From JAXHUE01 sp034189655 (GTDB lineage Bacteria; Chloroflexota; Dehalococcoidia; E44-bin15): 64,000 bases of DNA. Made by a program: the position numbers and the translations under genes. Shown here one piece after another: positions 23,933-31,939 of this stretch. The notes under the pieces are model-generated. The model worked only from the letters and a program-made list of their open reading frames with translations. It was not told the DNA's origin and searched no databases. Numbering within the stretch: the first letter of the stretch is position 1; each line of letters opens with the position of its first letter. Location of the stretch: positions 1 through 64,000 of the forward strand of contig JAXHUE010000003.1 in the NCBI GenBank assembly GCA_034189655.1, written 5' to 3'.

Positions 23933-24017
23933 GGGCAGTGTCGCTATCCGTAGCCTTGGGCTCGACGATCGATTTGGCACCAGGGCCATGCCCTTCGCTC
24001 TCGGCAGGACACTGCCC
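23933..24017 (-). other. Candidate structured RNA in the ftsA leader
   Basis: A perfect 10-bp outer stem (GGGCAGTGTC at 24017-24008 with GACACTGCCC at 23942-23933) encloses 65 bases. Inside is a short hairpin AGGGC-ATG-GCCCT, and single-stranded purine-rich segments follow. I do not recognise a known class, and no T tract makes it a terminator. It lies about 120 bases upstream of the ftsA start codon in a 250-base region without genes (23816-24065). Confidence 0.35.
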
Positions 24018-24037
24018 CGCAGTCCCTTACATATGAA

Positions 24038-24056
24038 CACCTCTTAAAAAGAGGTG
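24038..24056 (-). terminator. Small hairpin after rsmH
   Basis: CACCTC and GAGGTG form a 6-bp stem around a T-rich 7-base loop, starting 9 bases after the rsmH stop. There is no following T tract, so this is at best a weak terminator or pause site separating mraZ-rsmH from ftsA-ftsZ. Confidence 0.35.
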
Positions 24057-24065
24057 CCTGGTATA

Positions 24066-25001
24066 TCAGTCGATGCGCTCGGCCACCCTCATCTTGGCGC
24101 TGCGGCTGCGCGGGTTGGCGTGCACCTCGGCCGCCGACGGTGTGACCACTCTCCTGGTCACCAGCTTCAGGACGGCCTTGTGCTCGCATATACATTCAGG
24201 GGTGCCCGGAGGGCAGATGCAGTCTCGCGACTCATGGCGCAGGTAGGCCTTCACCAGGCGGTCCTCGAGGGAGTGGAAGCTGATGACCACCAGCCTGCCT
24301 CCGGGGCCCAGTATGGTGGTGGCCTGGTCCAAGGCCTCTCTCAAGCGGTCCAGCTCCTTGTTCACCGCGATGCGCAGGGCCTGGAAGGTCCTGGTGGCGG
24401 GGTGGATGCGCCGGCGCGCCCCCACTGCCTGCTGCACCGCCGAGGCCAGCTCCAGGGTGGAGGCCAGGGGGCGGTGGGCCACGATGGAGCGCGCGATGTC
24501 ACGGCTCCGCCGCTCCTCGCCGTAGAGCTCGATGATACGGGCTATCTCCTTCTCCGGGTAGGTGTTGACGATGGTTGCTGCGGTGAGCTCCTGGTAGGGG
24601 CTGAAGCGCATATCGAGCGGGGCGTCGTACTGGAAGCTGAAGCCCCGGCTCATGTTGCCCAGCTGGAGGGAGGAGAGCCCCAGGTCAAAGAGTATGCCGT
24701 GTACCGGACGAAAGCCGATCTCGGTGCTGATTGCCTCCAGGCGGGCGAAGTCGTCGTTAATCAAGAGGGCCGCCTTCCCATACTTGGAGAGAGCGGCCCT
24801 GGCCCGGTTGATTGCTCCGGGGTCGGCGTCTATGCCCAGGAGCTGGCCGCCTGGGGAGCTGCGCTCCAGTATCTCCGCGGCGTGCCCCCCGCCGCCCACG
24901 GTACAGTCGACGTAGCGGCCGCCTGGCTGTACGTCCAGGGCGGTGATGACCTCCTCGACGAGGACGGGGATGTGGGCTGACAGTCCTCCCACTCTACTCA
25001 C
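24066..25001 (-). CDS. rsmH: 16S rRNA (cytosine-1402 N4)-methyltransferase RsmH
   Basis: RsmH (MraW) methylates N4 of C1402 in 16S rRNA. The 311-residue protein begins SAHIPVLVEEVI, then has the SAM-binding loop YVDCTVGGGGHAAEIL, LLGIDADPGAI and the family block GILFDLGLSSLQLG...GFSFQYDAPLDMRF. Later motifs are RTFQALRIAVN and LVVISFHSLEDRLVK. The GTG start at 25001 overlaps the mraZ stop by 8 bases. In most bacteria mraZ-rsmH head the dcw cluster, followed by cell-wall genes; here ftsA follows directly. Confidence 0.96.
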   Translation of the reverse strand: MSRVGGLSAHIPVLVEEVITALDVQPGGRYVDCTVGGGGHAAEILERSSPGGQLLGIDADPGAINRARAALSKYGKAALLINDDFARLEAISTEIGFRPVHGILFDLGLSSLQLGNMSRGFSFQYDAPLDMRFSPYQELTAATIVNTYPEKEIARIIELYGEERRSRDIARSIVAHRPLASTLELASAVQQAVGARRRIHPATRTFQALRIAVNKELDRLREALDQATTILGPGGRLVVISFHSLEDRLVKAYLRHESRDCICPPGTPECICEHKAVLKLVTRRVVTPSAAEVHANPRSRSAKMRVAERID

Positions 25002-25425
25002 GGTCCATCTCCATCCCTTCCGCGATCTGCCACGCCTGCTCTCCTATGAGCTCTGTCTCCTGCTGCCACCGCTCCTTGCCCCAGATCTCCAGGTAGTTGT
25101 TCACCCCGGCGACGACGGCGCTGTCCCCTATAGCGGCGTACTGGCGCAAGGGGGCGGGAAGCATCACCCTCCCCTGCTCGTCGAGCTCGAGGCTGAAGGC
25201 GGTGGAGAAGATGGCCCTGCTTATGCGCCTCGACTTGCTGCGGGTGAAGGGGAGGGTGCCGAACCTGTCGGCGATCTCCTGCCACACCGGTGGGGGATAG
25301 GCCGCGATGCAGCCGTCGAAGCCACGCGCGAGCACGATACCTTCCCAGAACTCCCCACGGAACCGTGGCGGGATGGCTATCCTGCCCTTGGGGTCGATCT
25401 TGTACTCGTACTCGCCGAGAAACAA
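24994..25425 (-). CDS. mraZ: MraZ, DNA-binding regulator of the division cluster
   Basis: MraZ is a two-repeat AbrB-like protein that forms rings, binds DNA upstream of its own operon and represses it. The 143-residue protein has both DxxGR repeats: EYEYKIDPKGRIAIPPRFR at the start and SLELDEQGRVMLPAPLRQYA in the second half. It is the first gene of the division unit and faces the lipoprotein gene at 25635 across a 209-base divergent region. Confidence 0.96.
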   Translation of the reverse strand: MFLGEYEYKIDPKGRIAIPPRFRGEFWEGIVLARGFDGCIAAYPPPVWQEIADRFGTLPFTRSKSRRISRAIFSTAFSLELDEQGRVMLPAPLRQYAAIGDSAVVAGVNNYLEIWGKERWQQETELIGEQAWQIAEGMEMDRE

Positions 25426-25431
25426 TGGTAA

Positions 25432-25450
25432 CTTCCCCCACCATTCACCA
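25432..25450 (-). promoter_or_regulatory. Candidate MraZ-binding repeats
   Basis: The leader between the mraZ promoter and its start carries a TGG-type direct repeat (ATGGTGAATGGTGGGG on the minus strand). MraZ operators are short TGG-containing direct repeats in known species, so the site is plausible, but the spacing differs from that of E. coli. Confidence 0.3.
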
Positions 25451-25461
25451 TTTTAAGACAC

Positions 25462-25490
25462 ATGCTACCACAATTTTTCCAATAATGCAA
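25462..25490 (-). promoter_or_regulatory. Candidate sigma70-type promoter of mraZ-rsmH
   Basis: TTGCAT (25490-25485) and TAGCAT (25467-25462) are separated by exactly 17 bases, with a TGG just before the -10. It drives the minus-strand division genes, divergent from the lipoprotein promoter at 25548. Confidence 0.55.
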
Positions 25491-25547
25491 TACCCTATGA
25501 GGCCGTTTTACCATTTTCGTTGCCCCGGCCCGGTCGCAGATATACCT

Positions 25548-25575
25548 TTGCACGGTCACCCATTTATGGTATGAT
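25548..25575 (+). promoter_or_regulatory. Candidate extended -10 promoter of the C39-like lipoprotein gene
   Basis: TTGCAC (25548-25553) and TATGAT (25570-25575) have 16-base spacing, with TGG directly before the -10 (extended -10 type). Transcription would start near 25582 and the start codon follows at 25635. Confidence 0.55.
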
Positions 25576-25634
25576 GGCGTATACTTGCTGGCCGGGACGG
25601 GCCGCCGTTGCCGCGCCGGCCGGGGAAGGGGGAT

Positions 25635-27200
25635 GTGTTGCGTAGAAAGACCCACCGATTCATCGTGCTTTTATCCGTCCTTTCCTTATTAGTAGTGGTG
25701 AGTGCCTGCTGCCCGCCGGTACCTCCCACCCCCACGCCGACACCCACCCCCACGCCGACGCCCACGGCCACTCCAGTGCCCACGGCGACGCCCACCCATA
25801 CCCCGGGGGGCTGGTACTGGAAGCCGGGCGGCTTTGGCGACTACGCCTTGAGCGGCATGCCCGATATCGACCAGAAGCAGGACCAGTGGTACGCCGTCTC
25901 CGGGAAGTGGTCGTACTGCGGGCCGGTGGCAGTGGCCAACTCCTTCTGGTGGTTCGACTCCAAGTTCGAGCCCGCCCCGGTGATGCCGCCCACCATCAAC
26001 GACCACTACCCCCTGGTGCAGTCCTACAGCCCGCAGCAGTGGGATGACCATCACCCCAACAACGTCGACCCCCTGGTCAAGGACCTGGCCTACCGCATGG
26101 ACACCGATGGCCAGCGCACGGGGGGCCAGTGGCACGGCACCTATGTCCACGACATGGAGGTCGCCATCGACCAGTACCTGTTCGACAAGGGGCTGCACAA
26201 CTCGTTCTACGAGGTCACGGTGAAGAGCCCAGACTTCGACTGGATCGTGGAGGAGGTGGAGCGCTGTGAGGACGTCGTCCTGCTCCTGGGCTTCTGGGAG
26301 TACCAGCAGGAGGATGGCTGGCAGCGCATCGGGGGCCACTACGTCACCGTTGCCGGGGTGAACTCCCTCACCCAGGAGATAGGCATAAGCGACCCCTACC
26401 TGGACAATGCCGAGGCCGGGGGGCCGGGCAGGGTGCTGCCCATGGCCCATGGCTATCCCCACGTCGCCTCGGTGCACAACGATACCCAGTACTGCTCCCA
26501 CGATATCTACGCGGTGATACCCTCGGACAGCCCGGGCGGGCTGTGGGCCCTCGAGGGCTACCCGGTGACCTCTTCCCTGCTGGAGAACTTCGCCGAGATG
26601 AACTTCGCCCAGGATCTGGTGCCGTACATGGGGGCGTACACCGGTGGGGCCATTAACGTGGAGATCGACTACGCCGTGGCCGTCTCGCCGCTGCCCGGGG
26701 AGCCGACGCCCACGCCCACCATCACGCTGACGCCGACGCCGACGCCCACGCTCACGCAGCCGCCACCGCCGCTGACGCCGACGCCGACGCCCACGCCCAC
26801 CGACATAGTGCCCACGGGCACACCCACGGTGACCCCGACGCCAAAGCTGACGCCCACGCCGGCACAGACGCCCCAGCCCACGCCTGACCCGTCGGTCCCG
26901 GTGATCACCGGCATATCGGCCACGCACATGAAGTGCCCCGATACCGGGAAGCTGTACATAACCATACACTGCCTGGAGGCCTACTTCCCCGAGGGCACTA
27001 ACATCTACGACCTGCACTTCTACAGCGAGGGGGGGCAGTACCTGGGCAGCGTCTACTTCGATACCCCGCTGGTGCCCTGCCATGAGTACCAATTCCCGGC
27101 CGACGGCTACGACGGCGGAGCGGTGCCCGAGATCATCATCATCTACCTGACCGACGAGGAGCACAACATATGGGGGCAGACCGCAAGCCACGGGTTCTAG
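25635..27200 (+). CDS. Secreted lipoprotein with C39-like peptidase domain and Thr-Pro-rich linkers
   Basis: The protein (521 residues from the GTG at 25635, chosen because AGGGGG lies just upstream) begins with a basic segment and a hydrophobic stretch ending in the lipobox VSAC, so Cys25 should be lipidated and the protein anchored outside the cell. A linker of Thr-Pro repeats follows (about residues 31-57). The next domain is papain-like of the C39 type: Cys95 in WSYCGPVAVANSF, His235 in GGHYVTVAG and Asp in ISDPYLD. A second Thr-Pro-rich linker (about 345-415) leads to a C-terminal beta-rich domain beginning PVITGISATHM. The C39-like fold fits peptide cleavage, but the substrate is unknown. 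The repetitive linkers create long false reading frames on the other strand. Confidence 0.8.
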   Translation: MLRRKTHRFIVLLSVLSLLVVVSACCPPVPPTPTPTPTPTPTPTATPVPTATPTHTPGGWYWKPGGFGDYALSGMPDIDQKQDQWYAVSGKWSYCGPVAVANSFWWFDSKFEPAPVMPPTINDHYPLVQSYSPQQWDDHHPNNVDPLVKDLAYRMDTDGQRTGGQWHGTYVHDMEVAIDQYLFDKGLHNSFYEVTVKSPDFDWIVEEVERCEDVVLLLGFWEYQQEDGWQRIGGHYVTVAGVNSLTQEIGISDPYLDNAEAGGPGRVLPMAHGYPHVASVHNDTQYCSHDIYAVIPSDSPGGLWALEGYPVTSSLLENFAEMNFAQDLVPYMGAYTGGAINVEIDYAVAVSPLPGEPTPTPTITLTPTPTPTLTQPPPPLTPTPTPTPTDIVPTGTPTVTPTPKLTPTPAQTPQPTPDPSVPVITGISATHMKCPDTGKLYITIHCLEAYFPEGTNIYDLHFYSEGGQYLGSVYFDTPLVPCHEYQFPADGYDGGAVPEIIIIYLTDEEHNIWGQTASHGF

Positions 27201-27207
27201 GTGGGCC

Positions 27208-27711
27208 GTGTTCACTGTAGGCATACTCACCGTGAGCGACAGGGGCTCGCGGGGCGAGCGCGAGGACACGAGCGGCCAGGAGATACAGAGGCTCCTTGCC
27301 GCGCTGGACGCCCGTGTGGTAAAATATGAGGTCGTTCCCGACGAGCGGGGGCTCATCTCGGCTCGGCTCAAGGAGTGGGTGGACGAGGAGGGCATAGACC
27401 TCATACTCACCACCGGGGGCACCGGACTCGCCCCCCGCGATGTCACCCCAGAGGCCACCCGCGCAGTCCTGGAGCGGGAGGCGCCGGGGTTTGCCGAGGC
27501 GATGAGGGCAGAGAGCTTAAAGCAGACCCCCCGCGGGATGCTCAGCCGCGCCGTGGCCGGCACCCGGGGGGCAAGCCTGGTGGTGAACCTCCCAGGCAGC
27601 CCCAGGGCGGTGCGCGAGTGCCTGGCGGCCATCATGCCCGTCCTGCCCCATGCCATAGAGACGCTGAAGGGGGAGGGGGGAGAGTGCGCCCAGGACGGGG
27701 GCGGGCACTGA
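27208..27711 (+). CDS. mogA: Molybdenum cofactor biosynthesis protein MogA/MoaB type
   Basis: This 167-residue single-domain protein belongs to the MPT adenylyltransferase family that activates molybdopterin before metal insertion. Motifs are GILTVSDRGSRGEREDTSG, ILTTGGTGLAPRDVTPEAT and LVVNLPGSPRAVRECL. The start is a GTG at 27208, seven bases after the lipoprotein stop, with a weak AGGTGGG. It precedes trmD by 19 bases. A molybdopterin enzyme of the formate dehydrogenase type is encoded at the right end of the window. Confidence 0.9.
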   Translation: MFTVGILTVSDRGSRGEREDTSGQEIQRLLAALDARVVKYEVVPDERGLISARLKEWVDEEGIDLILTTGGTGLAPRDVTPEATRAVLEREAPGFAEAMRAESLKQTPRGMLSRAVAGTRGASLVVNLPGSPRAVRECLAAIMPVLPHAIETLKGEGGECAQDGGGH

Positions 27712-27730
27712 AGGCTGGGCGGTGGCAAGT

Positions 27731-28465
27731 ATGCGTATCAGTGTCCTGACCCTGTTCCCGGGTATGTTCCGCGGGCCCTTCGATGAGAGCATCGTGCGGC
27801 GGGCCATCGAGCGCGGGCTGGTGGGCATAGAGCTGCACAACATCCGGGACTACGCCCACGACCGGCACCACGTCGTCGACGACTATTCGTTCGGCGGCGG
27901 CCCGGGGATGGTGATGAAGCCGGAGCCGCTGTTCGAGGCCGTGGAGGCGGTACGTGGCGGGCCCCAGGTGCCGGTGATCCTGCTCACCCCCCAGGGCAGG
28001 CCACTGGAGCAGGGGATGGTAGAGGATCTGGCGCTGCGCGAGGAGCTGGTCCTCATCTGCGGCCACTACGAGGGGATAGACGAGCGGGTGCGCCAGCACC
28101 TGGCCACCGACGAGATAAGCATCGGGGACTACGTCTTGAGCGGCGGGGAGCTCGCCGCCATGGTGCTCATCGACGCCGTGGTGCGGCAGGTGCCGGGGGT
28201 GCTGGGGTCGGAGCTCTCGTGCGGGGAGGACTCCCATGCCCGTGGGCTTCTGGAGTACCCGCACTACACGCGGCCCCGCGACTACCGGGGGTGGGGGGTG
28301 CCGGAGGTGCTGCTCTCGGGGAACCACGCCGAGGTCGCCCGCTGGCGCCGCGAGCAGTCGCTCAGGCGCACGCTGGAGCGCCGCCCCGACCTCCTGGAGC
28401 GGGCAGAGCTCACCTCCGAGGAGCGGGCGCTGGTAGAGCAGATGAAGAAGGATATGTACAGGTGA
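27731..28465 (+). CDS. trmD: tRNA (guanine-37 N1)-methyltransferase TrmD
   Basis: TrmD methylates G37 next to the anticodon and prevents frameshifting. The 244-residue protein begins MRISVLTLFPGMFRGPFDESI; the ATG at 27731 is preferred to a GTG three codons earlier because family members begin in this way. The trefoil-knot SAM site is visible in VILLTPQGRPLEQG, ICGHYEGIDERV and ISIGDYVLSGGELAAMVLIDA. It is followed after 10 bases by rplS. The usual upstream partners rpsP and rimM are absent here. Confidence 0.95.
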   Translation: MRISVLTLFPGMFRGPFDESIVRRAIERGLVGIELHNIRDYAHDRHHVVDDYSFGGGPGMVMKPEPLFEAVEAVRGGPQVPVILLTPQGRPLEQGMVEDLALREELVLICGHYEGIDERVRQHLATDEISIGDYVLSGGELAAMVLIDAVVRQVPGVLGSELSCGEDSHARGLLEYPHYTRPRDYRGWGVPEVLLSGNHAEVARWRREQSLRRTLERRPDLLERAELTSEERALVEQMKKDMYR

Positions 28466-28475
28466 GGGTAGAGAT

Positions 28476-28844
28476 ATGGCCATGGAGATAGATGCACTGG
28501 TAAGGCACGATGACAATCCCGCCGTCCCCGTGCTTGAGCCCGGCGACACGGTGAAGGTGAGCATCAAGGTGGTCGAGGGTGAGCGGGAGCGCACCCAGGT
28601 ATTTCAGGGCGTGGTGATAGCGGTGAGAAAAGGGAGCAACAACGCCAACTTCACCGTGAGGCGCGTGGCCTACGGTGTGGGGGTGGAGCGCACCTTCTTC
28701 CTGCGCTCGCCCAACCTGGAGCGGGTGGAGGTGATGCGCCACGCGCGGGTGCGCCGGGCCAGGCTCTACTACCTGCGAGGCCTCACCGCCAAGAAGGCCA
28801 GGCTGAAAGAGAGAAGGCCCAAGGAAGAGCGCGTGCAGTCGTAG
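28476..28844 (+). CDS. rplS: 50S ribosomal protein L19
   Basis: L19 lies at the 30S-50S interface. The 122-residue protein has PGDTVKVSIKVVEGERERTQVFQGVVIAVRKG, then NFTVRRVAYGVGVERTFFLRSPNLERVEVMR, and a basic C-terminus with VRRARLYYLRGLTAKKARLKE. Length and sequence are fully typical. It is co-transcribed with trmD and followed by an 11-bp hairpin. Confidence 0.97.
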   Translation: MAMEIDALVRHDDNPAVPVLEPGDTVKVSIKVVEGERERTQVFQGVVIAVRKGSNNANFTVRRVAYGVGVERTFFLRSPNLERVEVMRHARVRRARLYYLRGLTAKKARLKERRPKEERVQS

Positions 28845-28846
28845 AG

Positions 28847-28886
28847 AAGAGGTGGGGAGCGGCGCGCCTTACGTCCCCCACCTCTT
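28847..28886 (+). terminator. Inverted repeat downstream of rplS
   Basis: An 11-bp perfect stem (AAGAGGTGGGG, 28847-28857, with CCCCACCTCTT, 28876-28886) encloses an 18-base loop. It starts 3 bases after the rplS stop codon and ends 24 bases before the priA start. There is no T tract, so partial termination or mRNA 3' protection is possible. Confidence 0.5.
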
Positions 28887-28910
28887 ACTATTGTGGTACG
28901 AGCGGGGACG

Positions 28911-31195
28911 ATGTACGCTTGCGTGGCGGTCAATTCTCCCGGGGCCGAGCGCCGCACCTTCAGCTATCGTGTGCCCCCCGGTATGCCCCTTGAGGTGGGC
29001 TGTGCCGTGTGGGTGCCCTTCGGCCCCAGGGTGGTGCAGGGCATATGCCTGGAGGTGAGCGACCAGCCCGCGGTAGCCGAGACCAGGGACATCGCCGCCC
29101 TCATCGAGCCTCTGCCGCTGCTCGACCGGTCCCAGGTCGAGCTCGCCCTCTGGATGGGCCAGCGCTACCTTTGCCCCCTGTTTGATGCCGCCGCCCTGAT
29201 GATGCCCCCCGGCTTTGAGCGTCGCCTGGTCACCTACATCCAGCTCAGGCCCGATGCATCACCTGCCACTGTAGCCTCGCTCACCGCTGAGCAGCGGGCG
29301 CTCCACCACTTGCTCGAGAAGAAGGGCAGGGTGCCCTTCCGCGCCGTGGAGCGGGCACTGGGGCAGCGGCGGGCCAGGGCCGTCTGTGACCAGCTCGTGA
29401 GGAAGCGGGTGGTGACCATGGGCTACCAGGTGCAGCGGCCGAGGGCCAGGCCCAAGGTAGTCCCTCACCTGCGCCTCGCCGTGACCCCCGAGGCCGCCGC
29501 CGAGCTAGCTGCAGGGCTCCAGGCGCGGGCGCCGCGCCAGGCGGCACTGCTCAATCTGCTGGCGACATCGGCCCCCGGGCCCGTCCCCCTCCCCCAGGCC
29601 AGGCGGCAGGCCGGGTGCTCGTCCCAGGTGGTTCAAGCCCTCGTGGGCAAGGGGCTCATCGCCGTCTCCGAGGTGCGTGAGTACCGCGACCCGCTGGCCC
29701 AGCGCACCTTCGCTCCACAGCCCGCCCCGACCTTGACCGCAGACCAGGCGGCGGCGTGGCGCCAGGTAGAGGCCGCCATCGCCGGCGAGGCCGGGCCGGG
29801 GGCCTTCCTGCTCCACGGGGTCACCGGCAGCGGCAAGACCGAGATATACCTGCGCGCCCTGGAGCGTGCGGTCTCTCTGGGGCGGCGCGGCATCGTGCTG
29901 GTGCCCGAGATCGCCCTCACCCCGCAGACCATCGCCCGCTTTGGCGCCCGCTTTCCGGGGCGGGTGGCGGTGCTCCACTCCAGGCTCTCGGTGGGGGAGC
30001 AGTTCGACGAGTGGTGGCGGGTGAGAGAGGGTGCCTTCGACGTGGTCATCGGCTCGCGGGGTGCCGTCTTCGCCCCGCAGCCCGACCTGGGCCTCATCGT
30101 GATCGACGAGGAGCACGAGTGGACCTACAAGCAGCAGGAGCTCAAGCCGCGCTACCACGCCCGCGACGTGGCGTTAAAGCGCGCCGAGCTCTGCGGCGCC
30201 ACGGTGATCCTGGGGAGCGCCACCCCCGACGTGGTCACGTACTACGGCGGGGGCCGCGGCGACTATAGCGTGCTGGAGCTGCCGCAGCGCATCGCTGGCG
30301 GCGATGGCGGGGAGCGGCAGCTCCCCCCGGTAGAGGTCGTCGACTTGAGGGAGGAGCTCAAGCAGGGGAACCGGGGCATCTTCTCGCGCGCGCTGGCCCA
30401 GGCCACGGAGCAGGCGCTGGCTGCCAACGAGCAGGTCATCTTTTTTCTGAACCGCAGGGGCGCCGCCACCTTCGTCCAGTGCCGCGACTGCGGGCACGTG
30501 CTGCGCTGCCGCCGCTGCGACGTGGCGCTCACCTACCACGCCCAGGGTGAGGGCCTGGTGTGCCACCAGTGCAACCGCCGTGTCCCTGTCCCGGAGCGCT
30601 GCCCCCAGTGCTGGAGCAGGCGCATCAAGTACCTGGGCATCGGCACCCAGCGGGTAGAGGAGGAGGCGGCGCGCCTCTTCCCCGGCGCCGTGCTGCTGCG
30701 CTGGGACCGCGACGCCGCCGCGGGCCGGCACTCTCACGACGAGATCCTGGAGCGTTTCCTGTCCCACGAGGCCGACGTGCTCATCGGCACCCAGATGATA
30801 GCCAAGGGGCTGGAGCTGCCCCTGGTCACCCTGGTGGGGGTGATAAACGCCGATGTCGGCCTCCACCTCCCCGACTTCCGCGCCGCGGAGCGGACGTTCC
30901 AGATACTGGCCCAGGTGGCGGGCCGCGCCGGGCGAGGGACGGGGGTGGGGCGGGTCATCGTGCAGAGCTACAACCCGGAGCACTATGCCGTGGTGTGTGC
31001 GGCGCGGCACGACTTCCGTGCCTTCTACGACGAGGAGATAGCGCTGCGCCGCCAGCTCGAAAATCCCCCCTTCAGCCGCCTGGCGCGGCTGGTCTATGCC
31101 GGCACCGGCTCGAGTCAGTGCCAGGAGGAGGCAGAGCGCATGCACCGCCTCCTCGTCGAGGAGCGGGACTCGTGGGGCATGGCCGATGTCTCTCT
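28911..31195 (+). CDS. priA: Primosomal protein N' (PriA helicase), C-terminus lost in the assembly gap
   Basis: PriA restarts stalled replication forks. About 761 residues are readable before the run of N. The N-terminal 3'-end-binding domain starts YACVAVNSPGAERRTFSYRVP. The helicase core has HGVTGSGKTEIYLRAL (Walker A), LVPEIALTPQ, VIGSRGAVFAP and LIVIDEEHEWTYKQ (DEEH box). The zinc region has CRDCGHVLRCRRCDVALTYH followed by CHQCNRRVPVPERCPQCWS. Helicase C-terminal motifs are LIGTQMIAKGLELP and QVAGRAGRG. The last 30-50 residues, including the stop, lie in or just after the gap. The ATG at 28911 is chosen over a GTG six codons earlier. Confidence 0.94.
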
Positions 31196-31295
31196 NNNNN
31201 NNNNNNNNNNNNNNNNNNNNNNNNNNNNNNNNNNNNNNNNNNNNNNNNNNNNNNNNNNNNNNNNNNNNNNNNNNNNNNNNNNNNNNNNNNNNNNN
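31196..31295. other. Assembly gap of 100 N
   Basis: The run of exactly 100 N is probably a placeholder length. It removes the 3' end of priA and leaves the reading frame across it undefined. The bases after it (31296-31347) contain the leader and GGAG site of def and no gene start of their own. Confidence 0.98.
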
Positions 31296-31347
31296 TGAGT
31301 TATCCCGCGGCAGGTACGTGAGGTACCGAAGAGGTGGAGTGAGCAGG

Positions 31348-31839
31348 ATGGCCATACTTCCGTTGCATCGCTATCCCGACCCGGTGCTTCAGAAGAGGGC
31401 AAGGCAGGTGACCAGCATAGATGGGCGCGTCCAGCAGCTCATCGACGACATGGTGGAGACCATGCACCACGCCAACGGCGTCGGCCTGGCCGCGCCCCAG
31501 GTGGGGGTATCGCTGCGGGTTGCGGTGATCGAGATGCCTGGAGAGGACGTAATGACCCTGATTAACCCCAAGATAGTCAAGCGGCAGGGCGAGCGCGAGG
31601 TGGTGGAGGGGTGCCTCTCCGTCCCCGGATACCGGGGGGTGCTCACGCGCTCCGAGCGGGTGACGGCCAAGGGCCTCGACCGCTGGGGCAAGGAGGTACG
31701 CATCAAGGGAGAGGGGCTGCTGGCCCAGGCCCTGGAGCACGAGGTGGACCACTTGGACGGCGTGCTGTACATCGACCACTTGGACGACATCGACCAGCTT
31801 GAGCGCCTGGATGCCGAGGCGGAGACGCCAGAGATATAG
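31348..31839 (+). CDS. def: Peptide deformylase
   Basis: Def removes the formyl group from nascent proteins. The 163-residue protein has all three motifs: GVGLAAPQVG, EGCLSVP with the metal-binding Cys, and HEVDHLDG with the HExxH pair. The ATG at 31348 follows GGAG. It lies between the assembly gap and a strong terminator. The order priA-def is common in bacteria, although here no fmt follows. Confidence 0.96.
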   Translation: MAILPLHRYPDPVLQKRARQVTSIDGRVQQLIDDMVETMHHANGVGLAAPQVGVSLRVAVIEMPGEDVMTLINPKIVKRQGEREVVEGCLSVPGYRGVLTRSERVTAKGLDRWGKEVRIKGEGLLAQALEHEVDHLDGVLYIDHLDDIDQLERLDAEAETPEI

Positions 31840-31869
31840 ATGATCGACCATCGTTCCGTGAGCGAGCAG

Positions 31870-31913
31870 GGCGGGACCGGCCCCAGGGGCCACGCGGGAG
31901 AGTCCCGCCTTTT
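31870..31913 (+). terminator. Intrinsic terminator after def
   Basis: GGCGGGAC (31870-31877) and GTCCCGCC (31902-31909) form an 8-bp stem that encloses a nested GGCCCC-GGGGCC hairpin. TTTT follows at 31910-31913. Confidence 0.75.
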
Positions 31914-31939
31914 GGGGCCTGTGAGGGTGTGGTGACGAT

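Noticed and set aside
23944..24195. 83-codon frame over the rsmH-ftsA spacer
   Set aside because: It overlaps the end of rsmH, is Arg/Gln-rich and lacks a ribosome-binding site; the region is better explained as leader RNA.
25720..25790. CRISPR-like short repeats
   Set aside because: The repeats are in-frame Thr-Pro codons without spacers, so this is a protein linker.
25556..25795. Gly-Val repeat protein on the minus strand
   Set aside because: It is the antisense reading of the Thr-Pro codon repeats of the lipoprotein; the same happens at 26669-26965.
31840..31939. tRNA gene between def and cca
   Set aside because: The folded structure is a nested hairpin with TTTT, a terminator; no cloverleaf or TTCGA loop is present.
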